NCBI GenBank assembly: GCA_025403435.1
Contig: CM046348.1
Location: 13,392,034-13,456,033 of the forward strand
DNA length: 64,000 nucleotides
From: Artocarpus heterophyllus
Lineage: Eukaryota > Streptophyta > Magnoliopsida > Rosales > Moraceae
Direction: 5' to 3'
The notes beneath the pieces are model-generated. The model did not search any database and was not told the DNA's origin. It was given only the letters and a program-made list of their open reading frames with translations. A program made the translations under genes and the position numbers. Positions 1-10,075 of the stretch are shown in pieces. The stretch's first letter is position 1. Every line of letters starts with the position of its first letter.

Positions 1-2109
1 AAATCCGGGTGGAAGAGCATGTTCATGGTAATGCAATAGCACAATGTCTTTGCTTTGTTGTACCTTTTGTATGATACATTAATTATTTGTCTGATTAATT
101 GAGTTCTTTTATTGCGTGCTTGTAATAGTTTGTACCATCTTGGATTTCTTCAGGTATTCACAACTGCAGCTTATGATGACCATAAAAACATTGTGATCCT
201 GGCCTTCGAAATAATTGAGAAAATTATTAGAGATTACTTCCCTTATATCACTGAGACTGAAACCACGACCTTTATGGATTGTGTGAACTGTCTTGTTGCA
301 TTCACAAATAGTAGATTCAACAAAGACATTAGCCTCAATGCTATTGCTTTTCTTCGGTTCTGTGCAACAAAACTTGCTCAGGGACATCTTGGCTCTCCTG
401 CAAGAAACAAGGACAAGGATGCTTCTGGAAAAACTTCTCCATCTTCACCCAAAACTGGTAAAGTTGGAAGACAAGACAATGGAGACATGCCAGATAGGGA
501 TGACAATCTCTATTTCTGGTTTCCTCTATTGGCTGGTAAGGTTTTACAGAAATTTTTTTTTAAATGTTACAGAGCTTCTATTTTTCCTGACATTATTTGA
601 TATTTTGTACACTCCATGTTCTATTTGCTTGAAGCAAAACAAAGTCCTGGAATCTATTTTTTTTTTTATACACTTTCTTTCTGCAGGTTTGTCTGAACTT
701 AGCTTTGACCCTAGGCCCGAAATCAGGAAGAGTGCCTTGCAAGTGTTGTTTGAGACATTACGCAACCACGGTCACCTTTTCTCCCTTCCACTGTGGGAAC
801 AAGTGTTTGACTCAGTTCTTTTTCCAATATTTGACTATGTGCGGCATGCTATTGACCCATCCGGTGAGGACTCACCAGAAGGTGACGGTGATGCTGGAGA
901 GCTTGATCAAGATGCCTGGCTCTATGAGACGTGCACACTGGCTCTCCAATTAGTTGTAGATCTTTTTGTAAAATTTTATAGCACAGTAAATCCCCTTTTG
1001 AAGAAAGTTATGACACTTTTAGTAAGTTTTATTAAGCGTCCTCACCAAAGCCTAGCTGGTATTGGTATTGCTGCATTTGTTCGATTGATGAGCAATGCTG
1101 GCGACCTGTTTTCTGATGAGAAGTGGCTGGCAGTGGTTTTTTCGTTAAAAGAAGCTGCAAATTCAACTTTACCTGATTTCTCATTCTTAATGAGTGGAGA
1201 TAACATTATTGGAAACAATGAAGCAGCTTCTAGCCAAGAAAGCAACGGAGAGACTGCTGTATCTGGCATGCCTGATGAAGATTCAGAGAGACTGAGGACA
1301 CAGCATCTTTACACTTGTATATCTGACGTTAAATGCAGGGCTGCTGTTCAGCTTTTACTGATTCAGGTCGAATCTATCTCTAATTGTTTAAATATTTTTC
1401 ATGATAAATATATGGTTATAGGATAAATGATACTTCTGCTATGTTAGATCGTAAAAACTTCCTGATCATTGGATGCTTTTCTCATTAAAATTGGCAGGCG
1501 GGGACGGAGATTTATAACATGTATCGATCTCACTTGTCCGCCAAAAACATCTTGGTACTCTTTGGTGCACTGCAAGATGTAGCGTTTCATGCTCGCAAGA
1601 TTAACAGCGATACCACATTGCGGTCAAAGCTACAGGAGTTTGGCTCCATGACGCAAATGCAAGACCCACCGCTTTTACGTCTTGAAAATGAGTCTTACCA
1701 GTTTTGCCTCACATTCCTGCAGAACCTCATAGAGGACAGGCCTCCAAGTTATGAGGAGGCCGAGGTGGAGGCCCACCTTGTTAACCTCTGCCGAGAGATT
1801 TTACAGTTCTACATTGAAAGCTCTCGTTTTAGACAGATATCAGAACCATCCAGTGGTGGGCAGCCTCATTGGGAAATTCCCCTAGGTTCTGGTAAGAGGA
1901 GAGAATTGGCGGCACGTGCACCTCTTATCGTGACTACGCTTCAAGCAATCTGTAGTTTGGGAGAAACTTCATTTGAGAGAAACTTGAACCATTTCTTCCC
2001 CCTACTTTCAAGCTTAATAAGTTGTGAACATGGGTCATATGAGGTCCAGGTGGCCCTAAGCGACATGCTCAGCTCATCAGTGGGTCCGGTTTTGCTTCGG
2101 TCGTGCTGA
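1..2109 (+). CDS. BIG-type ARF-GEF (Sec7 family), 3' end only
   Basis: C-terminal part of a large brefeldin-A-inhibited guanine-nucleotide exchange protein of the plant BIG1-4 group, which activates ARF GTPases at the trans-Golgi. Exons read as 1-27, 154-535, 687-1366 and 1498-2109, all with GT-AG introns and phases that close; about 566 residues are present. The Sec7 catalytic domain lies upstream of the window. What is seen is the conserved C-terminal HDS/Sec7-C region: KSGWKSMFM in the first exon, a YITETETTTF-DCVNCLVAFTN-RFNKDISLNAIAFLRFCA block in exon 2, and AVQLLLIQ spliced to EIYNMYRS at the last junction. The end VGPVLLRSC matches the family's usual C-terminus. A serine/lysine-rich linker (SGKTSPSSPKTGK) in exon 2 is the variable part. 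Assignment to the BIG1-4 clade is from remembered conservation; the exact paralogue (BIG2-like seems likeliest) is inference. Confidence 0.93.
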
Positions 2110-2713
2110 TTTTGGTGAAGATTGGACCCTGCATGTTGAGACGTATGATATTCTTTTTTTCTTTTTTCTTTATCTTCTGAACTTCCCATTATCTTTCTTT
2201 CGATTTATATAATAATCATTATCGGAATATAGTTTAATAGTGTATGAAGAGTTAGGGATGCATTTGATTGCCAGCTACTGCTGCTAAACCTTCACCAGTC
2301 TATTTAGGAGTGTAGCTCCATTTAGAATTCGTAGATATCTTCAGGGGTTTCGCTGTTGTATGTTAGTCACATTTTTTATTCTATTTTTTTTTCCCTAAAC
2401 GAGTGAGTTTCATATGATTATTTCATGTACAATATTCCTCAGTAAACATACGTCTTATCAGTTACCAAGGCTTTCTCTGTTTACCTTGTAATGAGAATTT
2501 CTGGCTTACAATTTCCGATAGGTTCTTGAATGCGCATGGTAGATATAGAAAACATATTCGGAGGCACCACAAATTGTGGGGTCCATTTGTAGTCGTTATT
2601 ATGTTAGAGGACTCATTTTCTATTAGCGTGTGTTACCACCGGTTCCTGTCATCACCAGTGCCGGTTATTCGATTAGTTTGGGTTGGTCACAACCTCACAG
2701 GCCCTTTCTAATT

Positions 2714-2743
2714 TATAAACGAGCCGTCTCCTTACTGTATAAA
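2714..2743 (+). promoter_or_regulatory. Candidate TATA boxes of the CML gene
   Basis: Two TATAAA hexamers lie at 2714-2719 and 2738-2743, roughly 390-415 bases before the CML start codon. Either could place a transcription start near 2745-2775, giving a leader of about 350 bases that contains the CT repeat. Position only; no transcript evidence. Confidence 0.35.
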
Positions 2744-2958
2744 TCCATTTCATGAATACTAGAAGCAAGCAACTCAAGTCAATTACTCGACACCCACAGA
2801 CAGTTGCGGATTCCACAAAGAGGAAGAAACAAAAATGGTTAAAACTTGGGTGAAAACGACCTAAGCCGGCACCTGCACTTATCCTAATTAAGCTGGCATC
2901 CACGAAACAAGAGTCCATCAAACAGTGAGTGGAGTTGGTTCTTTTGATTCTAGACGTC

Positions 2959-2983
2959 TGTCTCTCTCTCTCTCTCTCTCTCT
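2959..2983. repeat. (TC)n microsatellite in the CML leader
   Basis: About a dozen TC dinucleotides in the presumed 5' leader of the calmodulin-like gene. CT tracts are frequent in plant leaders. Confidence 0.8.
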
Positions 2984-3129
2984 GTGTTGCCCGTTGAATG
3001 AATCCTCTAGAAAGAGAAAACTAAAGCCAAATCCAGGGACTCCTCACTTTCATACCAATAATTTGCTATTCTAATTCTCTAAATTTTCTATTACCAACAC
3101 CTGCCTGCCTCTCTTGCTTTCTAGTTTTT

Positions 3130-3756
3130 ATGTGGGGTTGCTTGGTAGCCCTCCGCAGGAGGGTTAAAGCTCTTTTTAAACAGCTTAGCCTTAGAGCCAA
3201 TAGCGTGGTTCATGGATGTAAGAAAACAAAGCTGGAGAGGAAACTTTGGTCAAGGCTTAACGTGTCAATAGCAGATTTTGCAGCCATGGAAGTGTCAAAC
3301 CAATTTAAGCAAGTTTTTGAGGTCATCGATGAAAACGGGGACGGAAAAATTTCCCCTTCTGAGCTCAGTCAAGTGCTGTTGTGCCTCGGGTACAAGAAGT
3401 CAATTGCCACAAAGGAGGCCGAAGGAATGGTGAGAGAAATGGATCGAAATGGAGATGGGTTTGTCGACTTGGATGAATTCATGGATGTAGTGATCAATAA
3501 TGCTGGTTCTGTTGGAAGATCTGGCAGTGGTGATGAGGAAGACGATGAACATCTCATGGATGCTTTTCTGGTTTTCGATACTGATAAGAACGGGAAGATT
3601 TCGGCCAAGGAGTTGCGACAGGTTCTGGTCAAGCTTGGATGTGATAAGTGCAGTCTTGGAGAGTGTAGAAGAATGATCAAAGGCGTGGATAAAAATGGTG
3701 ATGGGTTTGTGGATTTTGAAGAATTTCAATTGATGCTGATGAAAGATGCTAGTTAA
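3130..3756 (+). CDS. Calmodulin-like calcium sensor with four EF-hands
   Basis: Intronless gene for a 208-residue calmodulin-like (CML) protein, a calcium sensor with no catalytic domain of its own. Four canonical 12-residue EF-hand loops are visible: DENGDGKISPSE (67-78), DRNGDGFVDLDE (105-116), DTDKNGKISAKE (150-161) and DKNGDGFVDFEE (187-198). All have Asp at position 1 and Glu at position 12, so all four should bind calcium. Pairs 1-2 and 3-4 are separated by a Gly/Ser/acidic linker (about 124-140). The first 52 residues are an extension absent from calmodulin: MWGCLVALRRRVKALFKQ is basic and amphipathic, with Cys4. A second in-frame ATG at 3286 (Met53) would give a compact 156-residue CML. 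I chose 3130 because it is the first ATG after the CT leader and the frame is open. The paralogue number is not assigned. Confidence 0.93.
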   Translation: MWGCLVALRRRVKALFKQLSLRANSVVHGCKKTKLERKLWSRLNVSIADFAAMEVSNQFKQVFEVIDENGDGKISPSELSQVLLCLGYKKSIATKEAEGMVREMDRNGDGFVDLDEFMDVVINNAGSVGRSGSGDEEDDEHLMDAFLVFDTDKNGKISAKELRQVLVKLGCDKCSLGECRRMIKGVDKNGDGFVDFEEFQLMLMKDAS

Positions 3757-5539
3757 AGGCGACATGATTGAACTGGATCAATAAGAATGATCCACTTTAT
3801 GTATATCTTTAATTTTAGCAATCTCAATCATAAGGAGAAATTTGGTTTCGAACATCCATCAGTCTTAATACTTGAATAGTTTAAAGCGACAAAATTTCCC
3901 ATCACCATCTCTCTCTCTCTCTCTTTTTATTTTCTTATTATTATTATTTTTTTTATTTTTTGAGGGGCACTTAGTTTTGTTTTATGCTATGGGATAACGG
4001 TGTAGTCCTCTACGTTTCTATATTCTTAATTTCATCTCTTGTTGCCAACATATAACAAAGTTTTTTTTTTAATTAAAAAATTAACAGTAAATAATTGTTT
4101 TTTTGAAACTTGAAAGAAGTAACCTATTTTAAATATATTTGAAGTAAATAGTATATTTAAAGTGTAAATAATTTATTTACTTTTGTATTTATAGTATAAA
4201 TATATTATTTATCTCGAATCTTAATATTATTAAAAAAATTTTGTGGGGAGCTTCGGCTCTATTCTCGATTCTTCAAGAGAGTTTCTTTTTTTTTTTTTGG
4301 GTGCTTCTTAGCCGTTCCTTTTCCTTTTTTTGCACTCTTTTTGTTGTTTCTTTCTCTTTTTCTTTTTCTTTGTGAGCTTTTTTTATTCCAATCTTATATC
4401 TATTTATTTATTTTCCTTCTTTTGTTTTGTTTTTTTTTTTTTTTTCATCCAATGTCATTTTTTATTCTAAAATATACCATCAAAATACATGCTTCTTTTA
4501 ATTTATCCTTGATATACAATAATAATTTTTATATATATATCTCTCTTTAAATACTTTATTGAGCCTAATTTTAATGACTACTCCGCGTTTCGGCTCTATT
4601 CTCGATTCCTCAAGGGAGTTTTGCTCCCCTTTTTTTTGCTTCTTAGCTGCTTCTTCTTCCTTTTTTTCACTCTTTTTGTTGTTTCTTCCTCTTTTTTCTT
4701 TGTGAGCTTTTTTTTTTTTAATTCTTACAATCTTATATCAATTTAATTATTTCCTTATTTTGTTTTTTTATACAATGTCAATTTTTTGTGTTTTAAGATA
4801 TACCATTAAAATACTTTCTTCTTTTAATTTATCCCTATATACAATAACTACTTTTGTTATCCTAATTACCTTAGTGTTTTTTTTTTCTAAAATGCGTATT
4901 TAAATATCATTTTCCTTCTAATTAGTCCACTACATTAATATTCTTTTTTTTTCCCTAAAAATGTGTCTTCTTTTAAAAGTTTTTTCAGTCGTTGCTTTTA
5001 AATGTTATTTTCTAATATATGCATTCTCTTTAATTTGTTCTTGTCGGCATAATTTTGACATAAGATTTTTCCCCTTACTTTACTTCAGTTAGTATAATTT
5101 CTATAATGTAATCCTTCTTTGATGTACTTCATTTAAATTTTTTTTCCCGTATATTCATATTGATATATATTTAACTACATCATTTAAATAAAGACACTCT
5201 AGTTCAGAAAAATACTATTTACCTCTTTTTCTCCCAACCAAAAAAAAAAAAAAAAGTGCTGTTCAAAAATCTCGCACATAGAAAGCTTTGATTGATCTTA
5301 CCGAGTCTTGATACTTTTTTTCCCCTGCTGAACTAGAGTATTGATACTTACACACATAAGAACAAACAGGCACGTGTTTGTTGTCTTGCCTATAAATTTA
5401 CAATCATTTCAAACCCATTGAGGAATCAATTTGAAGTATTATACTCTAGAAAGTAGTCTCTTCACTTTTCCCATCCTATATGTGACAGATCTCTGGTCCC
5501 TCTCAAAGTGCATTAGTGGACCCATTCAATACAAAAATT
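3757..5539. other. Gene-free AT-rich spacer with poly-T tracts
   Basis: Contains the CML 3' UTR (short CT repeat near 3910) and then very T-rich DNA. A diverged direct duplication at 4251-4870 is listed separately. Open frames here are low-complexity and not supported as genes. An inverted pair of 12 bases (CTGAACTAGAGT) at about 5207 and 5327 has no evident role. Confidence 0.6.
4251..4870. repeat. Diverged direct duplication, about 337-bp period
   Basis: Two copies start with CGGCTCTATTCTCGATTC at 4254 and 4591. Both continue through CTTCTTAGC, CACTCTTTTTGTTGTTTCTT, TGTGAGCTTTTTTT, CAATCTTATATC and a TATACAATAA block in the same order. The copies are adjacent, in the same orientation, and differ by many substitutions and poly-T length changes. 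This fits an old local tandem duplication. Origin and function unknown. Confidence 0.75.
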
Positions 5540-5748
5540 TGTTAAATCCACACAATTTCTGGGTAATTAGGATACTTTCTACTTATTTAATCAAAGAAAT
5601 TACAAGACTACATAGACCAACTCTAACTAATTAATCATTTAAAAAAGTCTAACTAATTAATATTCTCATTCTAATCAACCAACCACTCTAATTATATAAT
5701 ACAATTACAACGGTTAATTACATGAAATATATACAACTGGATTTAACA
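5540..5748 (-). repeat. Candidate 209-bp LTR of the Copia relic
   Basis: Read on the minus strand, a polypurine-like CCTGAGGGAAG (ending at 5749) is followed directly by TGTTAAATCCA at 5748. The plus strand shows the same TGTTAAATCCA at 5540-5550, so the 209-bp unit has 11-bp inverted ends starting TG and ending CA. It lies just 3' of a Copia RNase H relic in the same orientation, where a 3' LTR is expected. No second LTR or target duplication was found, so the left limit is tentative. Confidence 0.45.
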
Positions 5749-6275
5749 CTTCCCTCAGGCTGGTTTATCATTCTCAGCTTGTCACTTATCTAGTTTCATC
5801 TTTGGTTATATTGTGAACAGATATAACATAAAGAGTATGGAAAGAATCTCTAGGAAGTAGGAAGTTATTTTGTGAATGCATATTTCATCTTTGGTTAAGA
5901 CAAATGGTATACAAGCTAGACCATTATCTAGTTTTATTTTTTTTAATTTTTTATAAAGCGACAATCTATCTCAACATGTTTTATTCAAGTCGCGCTTTGG
6001 ACGGAATTGTGAGCTATGTTGAGAGTTGCTTTGTTATCACAGTATAATCTCATAGTTCCTCCACCATCTAGCTTGAGCTCCTTTAAAAGTGACTGGCAAA
6101 ATTATTTCGCAAATGCCGCGAGCTATAGATTTGAATTCAGTTGCAGCACTTGATCTAGCTATATCATATTGTTTTTTACTCCTTTAAGTCAGCAAGTTAC
6201 ATCCCACAGAGGTACAATATTCAGAAGTAGATCATCCAGACTCTATGTAGGCTTCTACGTCTAGAGAACTAGTAT
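5749..6275 (-). pseudogene. Copia (Ty1) reverse transcriptase/RNase H relic
   Basis: Minus-strand frames give the C-terminal RNase H block of Ty1/Copia Pol, broken by frameshifts and stops. Matches include EYCTSVGCNLLT (about 6200-6235), SKKQ..IARSSA.TEFKSIARGICE (about 6100-6185), YCDNKATLNIAHNSVQ (about 6003-6052) and HVEIDCRFIK (about 5954-5983), in the correct order. The rest of gag-pol is not recognisable upstream, so this is a 5'-truncated or decayed copy. Family assignment rests on these conserved motifs. Confidence 0.85.
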
Positions 6276-8062
6276 TCACATACAATACTACAAGAGTATG
6301 GCGACAAGTTTTAATAGTAGAATGGCGAGAAAGAGTTGTTGTCTTTTATGATTGTAATCTAATTTTTACCAAGTACTGCAATTAACATAGTCCTAATTCT
6401 ATTCAAAAAATTGAAAGAAGAGAATAAATGCAAGAAATTAAAATAAAAAATTATGATAAAGATTAAGAGGAAACGAATTGGTTTTGGAGAAAATCAATAA
6501 ACCTAAACTTTATAGGTTTCAATTTCACTTAACCTTCAACTATGCCTTTTTATTGCCAAATTATTAATAATTAATTACCCAAATTAATAGTCAAGGACTC
6601 TAATTTATTCAACTCCTTCTAAGTGTCGATAATATTTCCAATAACTGATTTCAAAATCTATATAAAAATCAAATTATTAAGAATTCATTGAGATTTATGT
6701 TTCTTTTTAAATGGTTACAAAGAAATTATAGGCCTCCCGAACTCTATAAAATTCTAGATTGTATTATCCTTCAATCGTATCTAAAATTCCCCCTTTAGAG
6801 TGTCGACTTTTAGATATTAATTCATCTAATTTATAGCCGGTAAATCAAAAGCATTAAAAAGAGGATAATATAAATAAACAGAAAGAAAATCTATTAAAAG
6901 TAATTGAATAATAAAAGATATAATACCGAGCATAGGCTACATCTAACCTCTAGAAAAAAAACAGTTCATCATAAAAATTAAATAAACACCAAACATGTTC
7001 TCAAACATAATAAGACAAGAACGAACTGGCTTTGAAAGATAAATTCAGCTTCTTTGTCTTTGGAATTCACCGTCTTCTCTCCACACCAATGTCTCTCCTC
7101 TAGCCGCTCCTTTGATCTGCCAAAAGACTCCCAAAAAATCTAAAATGTGAAATTTATAAGCCTTAGGTCAAAACAAGTAACTTAGGCTCGTACTCACTTT
7201 CAAAATCGGGCAACTATGACGAGTGCTACGGCCGCTCCACTGATCAGGTAACATGAGGACCAGACACATGTTGCGGCACTGAGCTCTCGAAATTGTGCAT
7301 GGACTATAGCAAAAAATGACGCCGTGGCGTCCAACTTCAAGGCATGGTGTGCTTCAGCAATTTCCTCCTTCTGATTTCTACTTATTGTACTATTTTTCCT
7401 AAAACCTACAAAATAGAAGTAAAACAATAAAAAGAGAAAATAACTCTAAAAAATGGCTCATAATCAAGTAAAGAGGTGGCGGTCTTTTCCAATGGCTCTC
7501 TTTAAGTGGCGGTCTCGGATCATGACCACAGTCGTCACCCCGCTTGGAGGTGGCAATGGATTTCATTGTTATGGAATTGTGGCTCGCGTGGGCATGGCGA
7601 CGAATTTCTTCACGAAAGAATCATGAGGGCAACTAGGGCGAGGAGAGTGAGTCGTGTCTTATTTAGGGTTGCCTCATTCGAGTTCTTCCAAATGGTGTCA
7701 CCAACGACCCAGGCAGCGGCGACCTTAAACATCTATTCTCCATTTTTTGATTTTAAGCTTTTAAAAATTCTTGTGTGTGTATGGCCTAGCTTAATTGAGG
7801 ATAAGCTTGTTTATTTTTAATCATTCCACTTTGATCTAATAAACAATAAAATGCCTCATCAATGAGGAAAAACAACCTTCCTTGTAGTAGTTTTTCTTAA
7901 TTAATTCTTTATAATTAATTTATTTTAGTCTAATTTGATGATTTACCAAACACATGGTCAAACTGTACATATTTCCTTTTCATTAATCCTATCTAATTCA
8001 ATCCAAGTCTCATGATTCTATCAAGTAGTGTACCAAACAAGGTCTAAGATGGGGAAGGGATA
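6276..8062. other. Gene-free repetitive-looking spacer
   Basis: AT-rich DNA with two short GC-richer patches (about 7020-7130 and 7200-7720). Open frames in the second patch (7200-7427 minus and 7506-7820 plus) overlap each other, resemble no family I know and have no gene-like context. I regard them as decayed repeat sequence. Confidence 0.5.
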
Positions 8063-8516
8063 TTACCTGTTTTATGCCCTTTGCTCATGGTTTATTCAAA
8101 AATTATACGTTCGTCTTTTCTCATAGAATATATACCTTCAAATTATATGTATTATACAAACCTATAACTTACCTTAGTCAATTATTGACTATGGCTTTAA
8201 AATGATCAAAATTATCCTTAAGCAAAAGAGAATAGAAAACTAAAACTTTCAATAAGAAGAAGAAAACAAAACAGAAACACACACACCCCCACCTAATTTT
8301 GAGAGTATTTTAGACATTTTTGAGGACAAACATCTTAGTTTAAAGTTTTTTAATTTTTTAAAATTTTCTTATGTTTCTATTTGAGGTATTTTTGGCTATT
8401 ACCAGGAAAAGATATTAATTTATGTATCAAATCTAATATGAATGTATATATTTGTATGAGATAAAAACTTAAAATAGTGTTTAAATAAACTTAAAACACA
8501 TGATAAACAAAGGTAA
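8063..8516. mobile_element. Long-TIR MITE, copy A
   Basis: A 454-bp non-coding unit beginning TTACCT and ending AGGTAA. About 100 bases at each end are imperfect inverted copies of one another (start: TTTATTCAAA, TCTTTTCTCATA, ATATACCTTCAAAT; the mirrored end carries the matching motifs). The central part (GATCAAAATTATCCTTAAGCAA, AACACACA, GAGTATTTTAGACATTTTTG) is shared with a second copy at about 40355-40828. No transposase frame; superfamily not determined, with the long TIR pointing to a Mutator-like or foldback type. Confidence 0.7.
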
Positions 8517-8524
8517 ACAACATG

Positions 8525-8603
8525 TGGTTACAGGTATAATCTAGTAGTAAAACAACAACCGACTTTACATAAAAATAAAGAGTTCAAATTCTTCCACCCC
8601 AAG
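8525..8603 (+). repeat. Degenerate tRNA-derived SINE-like head
   Basis: A box-A-like GGTATAATCTAGTAGTAAAA (about 8533-8552) is followed about 30 bases on by a box-B-like AGTTCAAATTCTTCC (8581-8595), the spacing seen in tRNA-related SINEs. It then runs into A-rich sequence. It does not fold as a functional tRNA by eye. Confidence 0.3.
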
Positions 8604-9598
8604 TTCAAAAAAAAGGGGCAAAAAAACTCTATTATTGATCAGTCATCTACTTTAAAAATAATTACGTTTGTGTCTTGTAAATAAGAGCCAAATCTTAAAG
8701 CAAACTAATTTTTTATAGTCCAAATAAATTTAAGAGAAACATAATCTCATATAAATTCTAAAAGATAAACAAACTTAAACTTAAAATTATATGTCAAAAA
8801 TAAAATATTTCTTAATAGATAACTATATAAATTTAAATCAAAATCCAATAATCAGGTCAAACAGGTTCATTCTAAGTCATGTAAGTGAAATAAATAGTGT
8901 GTATGTAACTCAGGTAGAAACTCTTAACCATTTCTACCATAATTAGATTTTTTTTTCCCTATCCTTCTTTTTCTGTCCATTCTTTCTCTATCTTTCCTTC
9001 CCTCCCACTCTCCTGTCTGACCAACTATTGCTGGGCCCTTTCTTCTTCCTCATCTATATAAAAGATATTGTAATATGTCTCTCAAATGTTGTAAGATCAA
9101 AGACACACAAGAGATTTAAAAATACACATTTTTAAGTGCTTGAAATCAACATGTAATGTTGTGGCACTAAGAATTGAAGCTACGATGCTGAAAACGAAAT
9201 TAGTATTTCTGAAGGCAGAGAGTCCAACACCTCGGCGCCCAAAGGGCAACGTACGCAGCATCACGAAGTCCACCCCCCAAAATGCACTATTTTGAAGAGT
9301 TGTGGTTTTTGAGTTATTTTAAACCAATGTGTTTATTAATTGTATGTTTCAATACAAACTTGAATGTCTATTACCAACAGACATATCCTTTATAATAGAA
9401 GGAATGCTACTTGAAGAGATGACTTTATAATGAAAAGGTACTTAAACATAAATAGTTGCATGTGTTGCAACGATTGTATCGATTTATGAGATTGCACCCT
9501 TGTGTTTTACATGATACTATATTCAAGAGTTGATTGTATTTTGAAAATTACTTGCTGTTAAAACCCATCACCATTTTTGCAGTGGAGGCAAATAAAAT
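8604..9598. other. Gene-free spacer before the Gypsy element
   Basis: AT-rich with a pyrimidine tract at about 8948-9020. A GC-richer patch near 9218-9280 (CACCTCGGCGCCCAAAGGGC) is reminiscent of plant LTR downstream regions, but no terminus or partner LTR could be identified. No coding frame. Confidence 0.4.
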
Positions 9599-9906
9599 TG
9601 ATGTAGGACTAGAGAAAGAAAGAGAGGAGAGAAGCGAGAGAGAAAATTAAAGAGAGGAAATCTGAAAAATTATATCAAGTACCATTCACCTGTCTTTTCA
9701 TGAACATAAGAGGCCTATTTATAAATAGGCAATTGAATAAAAATTAGAAACTAAGAGATAGGAAACTAAACAATAATGCAAAACTGAAAATAAAGTGAAA
9801 TTACATGATTGATAACTTCCTAAAAACTAAACAAAATAATAATCAATATTTGACTTTCCGCTTAGGATTTGGACGGAGATTATAGCCATATTTATGATCT
9901 CTATCA
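9599..9906 (-). repeat. Gypsy 3' LTR (308 bp)
   Basis: Starts TGATGTAGGACTAGAG and ends TATGATCTCTATCA on the plus strand. It aligns end to end with 15797-16104 despite many substitutions. The polypurine tract abuts it at 9907. Confidence 0.93.
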
Positions 9907-9917
9907 TTTTCCCCTGG
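9907..9917 (-). other. Polypurine tract
   Basis: Minus-strand CCAGGGGAAAA lies immediately before the 3' LTR, where plus-strand DNA synthesis of an LTR retrotransposon is primed. Confidence 0.8.
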
Positions 9918-10075
9918 TTCAAAAGAACTCGGCTTTGATGAGATAAAGCAAAAATAAGTGTCTAAACAGTCAAAATCTAAACGACGAAACTCTTCTTTAG
10001 TAATCTAAGTATCATCAGTAGTAGGACAAGTAGCAAACTCGTGGTTAAGAACATCAGGAATAATCTTAGGTAGAT

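Larger units (their letters stand above)
2110..3129 (+). other. BIG 3' UTR and CML promoter/leader interval
   Basis: No coding sequence is supported here. The first few hundred bases are T-rich and should hold the 3' UTR and polyadenylation region of the ARF-GEF gene. The second half should hold the promoter and 5' leader of the calmodulin-like gene, including two TATAAA motifs and a CT microsatellite annotated separately. A 61-codon open frame at 2526-2711 shows no family resemblance and is treated as chance. Confidence 0.6.

Noticed and set aside
2526..2711. 61-codon frame between BIG and CML
   Set aside because: Runs into the CML promoter TATA region and resembles nothing.
7200..7820. Two adjacent open frames in a GC-richer patch
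   Set aside because: Opposite strands, no motifs, decayed-repeat setting.
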